Counted from the stretch's first letter, positions 1 to 6,893 are shown. The stretch is 7,743 nt of DNA from CSP1-4 sp036559965 (GCA_036559965.1 DATBSD010000103.1:1-7743), one strand, 5' to 3'. Notes: generated by a model from the sequence alone, not told the origin. A program made the numbers and translations.

Positions 1-1
1 C

Positions 2-964
2 GAACAGGCGCGCCGCTACGCGGAGGAGCTGCGCGCCGTGCTCGTGGCGATCGGTGCCAGCGCGGCGGCGATGGAGGAGGGCCAGATGCGGGTCGAGGCC
101 AACGTCTCGCTTCGGCCGGTCGGCGACGACGCGTTCGGGACCCGGGTCGAGATCAAGAACATGAACTCGTTCCGATCGGTCGAGCGGGCCATCGAGTTCG
201 AGATCACCCGCCAGACCGGCGTGCTCGACGCCGGTGACACGGTCGCACAGGAGACACGTGGCTGGGACGACGACCACGGCCGGACGTACGTCATGCGCTC
301 AAAGGAGGACTCGCACGACTACCGCTACTTCCCCGAGCCGGATCTGCCACCGCTGCGGGCAGATCCGAGCTGGCTGGCGGACATCGCCGCGCGACTGCCG
401 GAGCTGCCCGCAGCGCGGCGGGCGCGCTACCGCGACGACCACGGCCTGACGGCCTACGACGCCGGTGTGCTCGTCGCCGAGCCCGGCGCCGCGGCCGTCT
501 ACGAGGCGGCCGTCGCGGCCGAGCCGTCGATCGCGCCCAAGACCATCGCCAACTGGGTGACCGGCGAGTACCTCCGGCTGGCCAAGCAGACGACCGACGA
601 TGCCCGCACCGCAGACGCGCTGGCGGTCGACGGCGCCCAGCTCGGGCAGCTCATCCGGATGGTCGCCGACGGCGAGCTCTCGGCCACGAACGCCAAGCAG
701 GTCTTCGAGCGTCATGCCCTGACGGGTGAGGGGGTCGGCGCCATCGTCGACGACCTGGGCCTTCGCGCGATCGACGATCGCGAGGTCCTGGCCGCGGTCA
801 TCGACGACGTCCTGGCCGCCAATCCGGACGCGGTCGCCGATATCCGGAGCGGCAAGGGCCAGGCGACCGGCTTCATCGTCGGCCAGGTCATGAAGGCGAC
901 CCGCGGCCAGGCGCAGGCGAGCACGGTCCAGGCGCTCGTGCGCGAACGCCTCGGCCTCGACTGA
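2..964 (+). CDS. gatB: Aspartyl/glutamyl-tRNA amidotransferase subunit B, 5'-truncated
   Basis: GatB is the tRNA-binding, kinase-like subunit of GatCAB. It activates the side chain of misacylated Glu-tRNA(Gln) or Asp-tRNA(Asn), and ammonia from GatA then amidates it in the cytoplasm. The frame is already open at base 2, so the start lies outside the window. The 320 visible residues are roughly the last two thirds of a usual protein of about 480-500. Visible marks of the family, in fragment numbering, are MEEGQMRVEANVS (24-36), the cradle motif FGTRVEIKNMNSF (45-57), ETRGWDD (84-90) and MRSKEDSHDYRYFPEPDLPP (98-117). The last ~150 residues are the helical and YqeY-like tail that contacts tRNA, ending with GFIVGQVMKATRGQA (290-304). 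No frameshift or stop interrupts it. A small membrane-protein gene follows after six bases. Identification is very secure. Whether it serves Gln, Asn or both cannot be read here. Confidence 0.97.
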   Translation, partial: EQARRYAEELRAVLVAIGASAAAMEEGQMRVEANVSLRPVGDDAFGTRVEIKNMNSFRSVERAIEFEITRQTGVLDAGDTVAQETRGWDDDHGRTYVMRSKEDSHDYRYFPEPDLPPLRADPSWLADIAARLPELPAARRARYRDDHGLTAYDAGVLVAEPGAAAVYEAAVAAEPSIAPKTIANWVTGEYLRLAKQTTDDARTADALAVDGAQLGQLIRMVADGELSATNAKQVFERHALTGEGVGAIVDDLGLRAIDDREVLAAVIDDVLAANPDAVADIRSGKGQATGFIVGQVMKATRGQAQASTVQALVRERLGLD

Positions 965-970
965 GGTGAC

Positions 971-1252
971 GTGACGCCCATCCAGCTGGTGCTCGTCGTG
1001 GGCGGTCTCGCGCTCGCCGGCCTGGGCATCTGGCGCGCCCGTGGACCGTGGCTCCGATCACAGGAGCTGCGGGCACACCGCGCCAATCTCGAGCGCTACG
1101 AGACCTGGCGCGGCGGTCGTCCAGCGCTACCGGAGCGCGGGCCTGACAGCGCCGAGCTGATGCTCGTCGAGCTTCGTCGCCAGGTTCGCGTCGGGCTGGC
1201 GGTCTTCGGTGCCGGGCTCGTGCTCGTCCTGCTCGGCCTCTGGCTCGGCTGA
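971..1252 (+). CDS. Small two-helix membrane protein of unknown function
   Basis: I do not recognise a family for this 93-residue protein. It has a hydrophobic segment at about residues 4-20, a basic, polar middle (21-72, including RARGPW and ELRAHRANLERYETWR, with a helical look), and a second hydrophobic segment at about 73-92 that ends at the C-terminus. This predicts a hairpin in the membrane with a loop of about 50 residues on one side. The GTG start is chosen because a GAGG element (963-966) sits four bases upstream, the same spacing as for the ATPase and the lipoprotein here. Later in-frame starts would cut into the first helix. It starts six bases after the gatB stop, so it is probably co-transcribed and perhaps translationally coupled. 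That placement alone does not imply a role in tRNA amidation. The coding call rests on the good helix pattern, the RBS and the absence of any better reading. Confidence 0.72.
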   Translation: MTPIQLVLVVGGLALAGLGIWRARGPWLRSQELRAHRANLERYETWRGGRPALPERGPDSAELMLVELRRQVRVGLAVFGAGLVLVLLGLWLG

Positions 1253-1255
1253 GCC
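1242..1255. terminator. Short hairpin at the convergent gene ends (weak)
   Basis: GGCTC (1242-1246) and GAGCC (1251-1255) form a perfect five-base stem with a four-base loop that spans the stop codon of the small membrane protein. It lies just before the convergent stop of the CoA-binding gene at 1261. The plus strand continues TCCCTT, which is only a poor T-tract. It could serve as a weak bidirectional terminator in the 8-base gap. A stem this short also arises easily by chance in GC-rich DNA, so the call is tentative. Confidence 0.22.
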
Positions 1256-1260
1256 TCCCT

Positions 1261-1746
1261 TCAGCGTCCGCGCAGCCGCCGGTGGTCGATGGCGGTGCAG
1301 CGATCCATGACCACGGCCAGCCCGGCCTCGTAGGCGATGCGCGCGGCCTGCCAATCGACGATGCCGAGCTGCAACCACAGCGCTCGGCAGCCGGTCGCGA
1401 CCGCCGACTCGGCCACGGGCACGGTCAGCTCGGAGCGCCGGAAGACGTCGACGATGTCGAACGGCCCGCTCGCGGCGACGGCTTCTTCGAGGCTCGCGAA
1501 GGCAGGGATGCCCAGCACGTCCCGGGCGTTGGGGTTGACCGGCACGCATTCGTAGCCCTGGGTCTGGAGGTAGCGCATGACCGAGTGCGACGGGCGATAG
1601 GGATCGGGCGAGGCACCGACGACGGCGATGCGCCTGGCAGCGGCCAGGAGGTCGAGCGCTCCGTCCTCGTCAAGCACGGGCACCGGGCCGCTGCCGTCCT
1701 GGAGATCGAGCACGTCCCGGGCGCGATCGCGCTCGTCGGCCGTCAT
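1261..1746 (-). CDS. CoA-binding-domain protein, YccU-like (COG1832 type)
   Basis: This 161-residue protein is a stand-alone Rossmann-type CoA-binding domain related to the nucleotide/CoA-binding half of succinyl-CoA synthetases. Family members are small cytosolic proteins that bind CoA in structures, and no reaction is firmly known. Visible signature segments are AVVGASPDPYRPSHSV (41-56), YECVPVNPNA (65-74), FDIVDVFRRSE (96-106), LWLQLGI (123-129) and VVMDRCTAIDHRRL (145-158). Together they cover the family's usual core of about 130-140 residues. The first ~35 residues are a polar, acidic extension. I chose the ATG at 1746 because it lies ten bases after the upstream permease stop. An ATG at 1791 would overlap the permease by 35 bases and has no RBS; the SD before 1746 is also weak, so re-initiation after the permease is likely. 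It is the last gene of the ABC operon and converges with the gatB unit. A role in the transport pathway is possible but unproven. Confidence 0.88.
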   Translation of the reverse strand: MTADERDRARDVLDLQDGSGPVPVLDEDGALDLLAAARRIAVVGASPDPYRPSHSVMRYLQTQGYECVPVNPNARDVLGIPAFASLEEAVAASGPFDIVDVFRRSELTVPVAESAVATGCRALWLQLGIVDWQAARIAYEAGLAVVMDRCTAIDHRRLRGR

Positions 1747-1756
1747 CGTCGGCTCG

Positions 1757-2839
1757 TCAGCTGGCGGCTTCCCGCTCGTAGGGCAGGCCATCGGCGGCCG
1801 GCGGCACGCTCCGGCCGACGACCCCGGCCAGGACGACGATCGTCGCCAGGTAGGGCAGGGCATCGAAGAACTGGCCGGGCAGCTGGTCGAGCAGCACGCC
1901 CAGGTCGCCCGGCGGCGGCGCGATGTTGATGGACTGCCCGATGGCGCCGAAGGACGAGAACATGAGCGCCGCCCCGAAGGCACCCAGTGGCGTCCAGCGC
2001 CCGATGATCATCGCCGCCAGCCCGATGAAGCCGCGCCCGGCGGTCATGCCCTGGGTGAAGGAGCCGGTGATCTCGAGCGACAGATAGGCGCCGCCGAGCG
2101 CTGCCAGCACGCCGCCAAGCAGGACGTTGCGGTAGCGCACACGGATGACGTCGATGCCGACCGTCTCGGCCGCCCGTGGGTGCTCGCCGACCGATCGCAT
2201 GCGCAGGCCCCAGCGGGATCGGAACAGGAAGACCTGGAAGACGACGACGATGACGATGACGCCCATGCCGATCGGTCCCTGGGCCAGGAACATGTCGAAC
2301 AGCCAGCCCACGAAGGGCAGGGCGAGCAGGAACTCCGGCGGCCGGAAGGTCACGAAGGCGCCCGCCCCTTCGGGCGAGCTGGACGAGATGAGGCTGTAGA
2401 GGTAGCCCGTGATGCCGAAGGCCGCGATGTTGATGATGGTGCCGGCGATGATCTGGTCGGCGCGCACCGATATCGAGAGCCAGGCGTGGAGCAACGCCAC
2501 GATGAGCCCGGCCAGGACCGCGATGAGCAACGCTCCCACGAGCGCTGGCGTGATGCCGAAGATCGCGAGCGGCACGCTGTCGCCGAGCAGCGGCACGAGG
2601 TAGACGCCGGCGGCCCAGGCCACGAAGGCCGCCACCAGCATCGTGCCCTCGATGCCGATGTTGACCACGCCCGATCGCTCGCACATGACGCCGCACAGCG
2701 CGGCCAGCGCGATGGGCACGGCGCCGCGAAGGATGATCGGCGCGATGTCGGGCAACACGGTGATGAGGTAGCCGACGAGTTGGAACACGAGGCCGATGAT
2801 GGGCAGGCCGTAGACGGCCTGGATGATCGGATCCATCAT
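1757..2839 (-). CDS. BMP-type ABC transporter permease, second subunit (NupQ/COG1079-like)
   Basis: This is one of the two different integral-membrane subunits of the importer, belonging to the BPD_transp_2 (branched-chain amino acid/ribose-type) permease family. It has 360 residues, mostly hydrophobic, with about eight to ten membrane segments (for example 36-50, 64-84, 90-118, 134-150, 190-205, 238-255, 267-281, 328-342). Diagnostic segments are ERSGVVNIGIEGTMLVAAF (54-72), RADQIIAGTIINIAA (126-140), the cytoplasmic SVGEHPRAAETVGID (216-230) expected to meet the ATPase, and AGRGFIGLAAMIIGRW (267-282). The start ATG (2839-2837) overlaps the previous permease stop as ATGA, indicating translational coupling. 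A second in-frame ATG follows immediately, so initiation could be at either methionine. Length and motif order match an intact family member. Purine nucleoside is the likeliest cargo by family analogy, but specificity lies mainly in the binding protein. Confidence 0.93.
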   Translation of the reverse strand: MMDPIIQAVYGLPIIGLVFQLVGYLITVLPDIAPIILRGAVPIALAALCGVMCERSGVVNIGIEGTMLVAAFVAWAAGVYLVPLLGDSVPLAIFGITPALVGALLIAVLAGLIVALLHAWLSISVRADQIIAGTIINIAAFGITGYLYSLISSSSPEGAGAFVTFRPPEFLLALPFVGWLFDMFLAQGPIGMGVIVIVVVFQVFLFRSRWGLRMRSVGEHPRAAETVGIDVIRVRYRNVLLGGVLAALGGAYLSLEITGSFTQGMTAGRGFIGLAAMIIGRWTPLGAFGAALMFSSFGAIGQSINIAPPPGDLGVLLDQLPGQFFDALPYLATIVVLAGVVGRSVPPAADGLPYEREAAS

Positions 2840-3960
2840 CGGCTCACGCTCTCACCGCCGCCGTAGGTCCGGGTGAACGTCCCCGTGTCCTCGATGGCGG
2901 CCTTCACGCCGCGCAGTCGGAAGACACGTTGGACGACCGGCCCCGCGACGAGGAAGAAGAGGATCGTCGCCTGGAGGACGCCGACCAGGTCGGCCGGCAC
3001 GCCCGCCTCGACCTGCATGGCCGGTGCCCCGGCGCGCATGCCACCGAAGAAGAGCGCCGAGATCACGATGCCGACGGCGCTCGTCCGACCGAGGAGCGCC
3101 ACGGCGATGGAGTCGAAGCCGACGGTCGTGCCGTACGAGGCCGTCATGAGGTGGGACACGCCGAGCAGCTCGGTCGCGCCTGCCAGGCCGGCCAGCAGCC
3201 CGGCTACCGACATCGTCCAGACGATGATCCGGCGCGGCTTCATGCCCGCGTAGCGGGCGGCGTCGGGGTTGGCGCCGGTGGTCCGGATCTCGAAGCCACG
3301 TGTCGTGCGGAAGAGCAGCCAGTGGTAGCCGACCGCCGCCAGGAGCGCGTAGATGATGCCGATGTGGCCGTTCCGCCCGAGGATGACGGGCAGTGACGCG
3401 TTGACGACATCGAGCGTGATGGGCTGCGGCGACGCGGGAACCTTGAGCACCTCGGACACCATGCCCGCGACGATCGCCACGGCGATGAAGTTGAGCATGA
3501 TCGTGGTCACCACCTCGTGGGCGCCCGAGACCGCCTTGAGCACGCCCGGGATGAATCCATAGAAGGCACCGAAGAGCATGCCCCCCACCAGCGCGGCCGG
3601 GATGGCCAGCGGCGGCGCCGCCTCGCGCAGCGTGACCCCCACGATGACCGCCCCCAGGGCGCCCATCAGGAACTGGCCCTGGGCGCCGATGTTGAACAGG
3701 CCGGCCTTGAAGGCCAGCCCGACCGACAGGCCGCCGAGGATCAACGGCGCCGCCACCGTGAGCGTGTTGACGATGGCGTTGAAGGAGCCGATCGAGCCCG
3801 AGATGAGCGATGCGTAGGCGTCCACGGCCAGGCCGAGCTCGAACGTGCCGCTCACCAGCCACTGCGACAGGATGATGACCACCGAGCCGACCAACACGCT
3901 CAGGACGATCGAGATGACAGGCAGGGCGACGATCGCCCAGGCCCGACGGACACCGGTCAT
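2836..3960 (-). CDS. BMP-type ABC transporter permease, first subunit (NupP/COG4603-like)
   Basis: This is the other transmembrane subunit of the heterodimeric channel, 374 residues, also BPD_transp_2. A short basic N-terminus (MTGVRRAW) precedes the first helix (about 9-31). The family's core signature FKAGLFNIGAQGQFLMGA is at 84-101, and the coupling stretch GAHEVVTTIMLNFIA at 146-160. The cytoplasmic loop RTTGANPDAARYAGMKPRR (226-244) is the expected ATPase contact. Further helices lie near 103-111, 118-140, 198-216, 247-265, 282-306 and 325-342. The tail after about 345 is polar and basic, probably cytoplasmic. The start ATG at 3960 overlaps the ATPase stop as ATGA. A GAGG element seven bases upstream (3971-3968) lies inside the ATPase coding end. 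The stop overlaps the next permease in the same way, so the three subunits should be made in linked amounts. The gene looks intact. It is told from its partner by the longer N-terminal region before the FNIG motif. Confidence 0.93.
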   Translation of the reverse strand: MTGVRRAWAIVALPVISIVLSVLVGSVVIILSQWLVSGTFELGLAVDAYASLISGSIGSFNAIVNTLTVAAPLILGGLSVGLAFKAGLFNIGAQGQFLMGALGAVIVGVTLREAAPPLAIPAALVGGMLFGAFYGFIPGVLKAVSGAHEVVTTIMLNFIAVAIVAGMVSEVLKVPASPQPITLDVVNASLPVILGRNGHIGIIYALLAAVGYHWLLFRTTRGFEIRTTGANPDAARYAGMKPRRIIVWTMSVAGLLAGLAGATELLGVSHLMTASYGTTVGFDSIAVALLGRTSAVGIVISALFFGGMRAGAPAMQVEAGVPADLVGVLQATILFFLVAGPVVQRVFRLRGVKAAIEDTGTFTRTYGGGESVSR

Positions 3961-5564
3961 GCCATCGCCTCGCCGGTCGCCGCCTCGGCCCTCTCCCGAC
4001 CGCCGGTCGCCATCAGCAGGCCGACCTCGTACTTGTCGGCGGTGCGGCCGTCGAACATGCCCACGATCTGGCCGCGAAACATGACCGCGACGCGATCGGA
4101 CAGCTCGAGGACCTCGTCGAGCTCGGCGGAGACGAGCAGGATGGCCGTCCCGGCGTCGCGCTTGGCGACCGCCTGGCGATGGATGAACTCGATGCTCCCG
4201 ACATCGAGGCCACGGGTCGGCTGGTCGAGGACCAACAGCTTGAGGTCACGGGCGAACTCGCGGGCGACGATGACCTTCTGCTGGTTGCCGCCCGAGAGCG
4301 TCGAGGCCTGCACGTCGGCCGACGGGGCGCGCACGTCGAATGCTTCGATGCGCTCGACCGCCGTCCGTCGGATGGCCGCGTCGTCGCGCAGCAGGCCGCG
4401 CGCGTACGGAGGGCGGTGGTAGCTGGTCAGGACGAGGTTGTCGGTCAGCGGGAACGAGAGGACGATGCCGAACCGGTGGCGGTCGGCGGGCACATAGGCG
4501 ACGCCGTCGCCGTAGACCGAGCGCGGGTCGTGGCCGGTGATATCGACGCCGTCGAGCGTCACCTTGCCGGCGGTCGGACGGCGCAGCCCGACGAGCGCCT
4601 CGACGAGCTCGTCCTGGCCGTTGCCGGCAACGCCGGCAATGCCCAGGATCTCGCCCGCTCGGACCTCCAGGTCGACCCCGGCTACCGCCTCGCGGCGCCG
4701 GTCGTCCGTCGCCTTGAGACCCTCCACGACGAGCATCGGTCCGGCCGGCGTGGAGGTCCCACGGTCGACCGTCAGGTCGACGTCGCGTCCGACCATCAGC
4801 GTCGCCAGGTCCTCCTCGGTCGTGCCCGTCGGCGATCGCTCAGCAACCACTCGGCCACGGCGGATGACCGTGATGCGGTCGGCGATCTCGAGCACCTCGT
4901 AGAGCTTGTGGCTGATGAAGATGATGCTGTGTCCCGCCGCCGCGAGCCGTCGCAGGACGGCGAAGATCTCCTCCGTCTCCTGCGGCGTGAGGACCGCCGT
5001 CGGTTCGTCGAGGACGAGGATGCGGGCCTCGCGATAGAGCGCCTTGAGGATCTCGACGCGCTGCTGCCAGCCGACGGACAGGGAGCCGACCTTGGCATCA
5101 GGGTCGATGTCGAAGCCGAAGCGCTGTCCGAGCTCGACGATCCGACGATCCGCCTCCTGGCGATCGAGGAACAGCGGTCCCCGCATGGTTTCGGCGCCGA
5201 GCACGATGTTCTCGGCGACCGAGAGCACGGGCACGAGCATGAAGTGCTGATGGACCATGCTGATGCCGCGGGCGATGGCATCGGCCGGACCGGTCAGGTC
5301 GACGACTTGGCCATCGAGCAGGATCTCGCCCTCGTCGGGGCGAGCCAGCCCGTAGAGGACATTCATGAGCGTCGTCTTGCCGGCGCCGTTCTCGCCCAGC
5401 AGGGCGTGGATCTCGCCCGGCCGGACGTCGAGGTCGATGTGGTCGTTGGCCACGACGCCGGGGTAGCGCTTCGTGATGCCGCGCATCTCGAGCGCAGGCG
5501 CACGGACGTCCTCGGCCTCGACAGGCTCCTCGAGGGCGGTGGGCGCGCGGTCCTCCTCGGTCAC
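3957..5564 (-). CDS. BMP-type ABC importer ATPase, tandem domains (NupO/COG3845-like)
   Basis: This is the cytoplasmic energy-coupling subunit, 535 residues, with two fused ABC domains as usual for ribose/nucleoside-type importers. Domain 1 (about 26-265) has a full site: Walker A GENGAGKTT (57-65), Q-loop region HQHFML (105-110), signature LSVGWQQRVEILKAL (162-176), Walker B ILVLDEPT (182-189) and switch histidine ISHK (217-220). Domain 2 (about 278-520) is degenerate: GVAGNGQDE (311-319) replaces Walker A and lacks the lysine, LSGGNQQK (423-430) is intact, Walker B reads LLVLDQPTRGLD (443-454) with Gln for the catalytic Glu, and SAELDE (479-484) lacks the switch His. Such asymmetry is typical of the family. 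The GTG start (5564) is preferred because AGGGGAG (5575-5569) lies four bases upstream; the next Met (residue 27) has no RBS. The acidic residues 2-25 are an extension before the usual domain start. The stop overlaps the next permease start. Confidence 0.95.
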   Translation of the reverse strand: MTEEDRAPTALEEPVEAEDVRAPALEMRGITKRYPGVVANDHIDLDVRPGEIHALLGENGAGKTTLMNVLYGLARPDEGEILLDGQVVDLTGPADAIARGISMVHQHFMLVPVLSVAENIVLGAETMRGPLFLDRQEADRRIVELGQRFGFDIDPDAKVGSLSVGWQQRVEILKALYREARILVLDEPTAVLTPQETEEIFAVLRRLAAAGHSIIFISHKLYEVLEIADRITVIRRGRVVAERSPTGTTEEDLATLMVGRDVDLTVDRGTSTPAGPMLVVEGLKATDDRRREAVAGVDLEVRAGEILGIAGVAGNGQDELVEALVGLRRPTAGKVTLDGVDITGHDPRSVYGDGVAYVPADRHRFGIVLSFPLTDNLVLTSYHRPPYARGLLRDDAAIRRTAVERIEAFDVRAPSADVQASTLSGGNQQKVIVAREFARDLKLLVLDQPTRGLDVGSIEFIHRQAVAKRDAGTAILLVSAELDEVLELSDRVAVMFRGQIVGMFDGRTADKYEVGLLMATGGRERAEAATGEAMA

Positions 5565-5568
5565 GGAT

Positions 5569-5575
5569 CTCCCCT
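5569..5575 (-). promoter_or_regulatory. Ribosome binding site of the ABC ATPase gene
   Basis: The minus strand reads AGGGGAG, then ATCC, then GTG. This is the only good Shine-Dalgarno match near the N-terminus and decides for the GTG at 5564 over the internal ATG at residue 27. It also means the ATPase can be translated independently of the lipoprotein gene, whose stop is 98 bases upstream. Confidence 0.7.
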
Positions 5576-5604
5576 AGCAGTCGGTGGGTCTTGAACCGTG
5601 AAGG

Positions 5605-5658
5605 CGAACGAGCGGGTCGACCACGGAGGTCGACCCGCTCTCTGATGTGGCTCGTTCG
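5605..5658 (-). promoter_or_regulatory. Strong intercistronic hairpin between binding protein and ATPase genes
   Basis: GAGCGGGTCGACC (5610-5622) and GGTCGACCCGCTC (5628-5640) form a perfect 13-base stem with a five-base loop. A second, outer complement exists: CGAACGAGC (5605-5613) pairs with GCTCGTTCG (5650-5658). The outer pairing shares bases 5610-5613 with the inner stem, so GAGC can pair with either of two GCTC copies. The five outer pairs CGAAC/GTTCG can also stack below the inner stem. On the operon transcript this lies just after the lipoprotein stop. No T-tract follows (the next bases are GTTCGCCTTCAC), so a plain intrinsic terminator is unlikely. A 3' stabilising or RNA-processing element that raises binding protein over membrane subunits is the best reading. 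Partial termination remains possible. Confidence 0.7.
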
Positions 5659-5662
5659 GGCG

Positions 5663-6883
5663 TTAGTCCCCGATCGGCGGAGCCGGCACCTGCCCGCAGA
5701 CCGGCGCTGCCGGACACGTCTCCAGCGTGCCCGCCTTCATGGCCTCGAAGGCGGCGTCCATGGCTCCCTGAACGCCGGCCGGGAGCTTGCTCTGGGCCTC
5801 GTAGAACGGGGCGTAGCCGACCCCGTCGTTGGCCGCATTGAAGATCTGCTTGCCGCCCACCGCGGTGCCCGCGGCGATGGCCTCGACCGAATCGGAAACG
5901 GACTTCTGGAGGCCCTTCGTGGCACTCGTGATGAGGCACGGGGCCCCTGCCGGGTACGACTCGTGCTGGTCGACGTCGACGCCGATGGCGAAGATGCCGG
6001 CCTCGCAGGCCGCGTCGATGGCGCCGTTGCCGGTCGCACCGGCGACCTGGAAGACGACGTCCATGCCCGGGTTCTGCTTGATGAACTGCTGGGTGAATGT
6101 CTTGCCGCCGGCCGGGTCGTAGAACGCCTTCACGAAGTCGCTCTCGCTGACCCATGCGACCTTGACCTGGACGTTCGGGTTGACCGATTTGGCACCCAGC
6201 TCGTAGCCCTGCATGTAACGCACGCAGGGACCGCAGAGGGTGATGCCGCCGACGGCGCCGATGACGTTGCTCTTGGTCGCCATGGCGGCCGCGATGCCGG
6301 CCAGATAGCCGACCTGGTCTTCCTGGTAGTTGAGGCCGATGTAGTTCGGGAGCAGCTTCGCCCAGTCAGCGCTGCCCACGCAGGCGCCGCCCTGGCCGGG
6401 ACCGCCGAAGTCGGAGTCGGGGACGCCGTTCGCGTCGATGCAGATGTCATGGTCGACGCCGATGAACCAGACGTCGGGGTTGTTGCGCGCGAAGCGGGTC
6501 ACCTCGGGCACGGCGTTGAAGCCGTTCACGACGATGATGTTCTGCCCGGCGTCGATGAGCAGCTGCAGGCCACGCGGCACTTCGCTGGGATCCTTGGGCA
6601 CGATGTACGGCACCGGCACCGGGGCGCCGATGGCCTTGGCGCCGTCCGTGGCCCCGGCATACGCATACTGGTTGAAGTTGCGATCATCGATCGAGCCGAC
6701 GTCGGTATGCGACGCGACCTTCCACTCCGTCGCCGCGACCGGCGGCTCCGCGGACGCCGCGGCGGTCGCCTCGGGTGTCGCCGCCCCTGGCGATGCAGCC
6801 GAGGGCGATGCCGTGCCTCCGGTACACGCCGAGACCACGATGGCGGCGCTGGCCACCACGGCCAACCACAGGGGTTTGCGCAT
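5663..6883 (-). CDS. BMP/PnrA-family substrate-binding lipoprotein of an ABC importer
   Basis: This is the extracytoplasmic ligand receptor of the importer, 406 residues, secreted and lipid-anchored. The signal peptide MRKPLWLAVVASAAIVVSAC ends in a lipobox (VSAC, lipidated Cys20). Residues 21-50 are a Ser/Pro/Ala/Thr linker, and the Bmp domain runs from about 54 to 385. Family marks are the N-terminal DVGSIDDRNFNQYAYAG (61-77), whose Phe70/Asn71 correspond to the ligand-side FN of PnrA-type proteins, FIGVDHD (140-146), QVGYLAGIAAAMATKSNVIG (190-209), GYELGAKSVNPNV (226-238), VFQVAGATGNGAIDA (277-291), FAIGVDVDQ (298-306) and SATKG (320-324). The ATG at 6883 is fixed by a perfect AGGAGG and by the signal peptide; the frame stays open upstream, but that part is not coding. 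Eight cysteines follow Cys20 (148, 168, 217, 220, 293, 316, 390, 396), including CGPC. It is the first gene of the operon. Purine nucleoside is the likely ligand by family, not shown. Confidence 0.95.
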   Translation of the reverse strand: MRKPLWLAVVASAAIVVSACTGGTASPSAASPGAATPEATAAASAEPPVAATEWKVASHTDVGSIDDRNFNQYAYAGATDGAKAIGAPVPVPYIVPKDPSEVPRGLQLLIDAGQNIIVVNGFNAVPEVTRFARNNPDVWFIGVDHDICIDANGVPDSDFGGPGQGGACVGSADWAKLLPNYIGLNYQEDQVGYLAGIAAAMATKSNVIGAVGGITLCGPCVRYMQGYELGAKSVNPNVQVKVAWVSESDFVKAFYDPAGGKTFTQQFIKQNPGMDVVFQVAGATGNGAIDAACEAGIFAIGVDVDQHESYPAGAPCLITSATKGLQKSVSDSVEAIAAGTAVGGKQIFNAANDGVGYAPFYEAQSKLPAGVQGAMDAAFEAMKAGTLETCPAAPVCGQVPAPPIGD

Positions 6884-6887
6884 CTCT

Positions 6888-6893
6888 CCTCCT
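6888..6893 (-). promoter_or_regulatory. Consensus ribosome binding site of the lipoprotein gene
   Basis: The minus strand reads AGGAGG, then AGAG, then ATG at 6883. It is the strongest Shine-Dalgarno in the window. It fixes the start despite an open frame that continues far upstream, and it fits high expression of the binding protein. Confidence 0.85.

Noticed and set aside
1747..1983. N-terminal extension of the CoA-binding protein into the permease gene
   Set aside because: It would overlap the permease by more than 200 bases with a Ser/Arg/Pro-rich peptide. The conserved domain is complete from the ATG at 1746, and no RBS supports the earlier starts.
2239..2262. GAC/GAT trinucleotide-rich run on the plus strand, possible simple repeat
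   Set aside because: Read on the minus strand it encodes the Val/Ile-rich membrane helix at about residues 193-201 of the second permease. Codon use for valine and isoleucine explains it.
1628..2866. Long plus-strand open frame opposite the second permease and the CoA-binding gene
   Set aside because: It spans two real genes on the other strand, and its His/Asp/Arg/Gln-rich composition has no recognisable fold. This is a typical shadow of hydrophobic codons read in reverse.
3517..4422. Plus-strand open frame opposite the first permease and the ATPase end
   Set aside because: It crosses the ATGA-coupled junction of two well-supported genes and has no family motif or RBS-supported start.
4179..5594. 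Long plus-strand open frame opposite the ABC ATPase
   Set aside because: It is antisense to a gene with complete Walker and signature motifs. Its Asp/Arg/Val/Gly-heavy translation has no domain pattern and simply mirrors GC-rich codon use.
6224..6233. Thioredoxin-like active site inferred from CGPC in the binding protein
   Set aside because: The tetrapeptide alone is not enough. The surrounding sequence is a clear BMP periplasmic-binding fold with no thioredoxin domain and no Trp before the first Cys. It is kept only as a possible disulfide.
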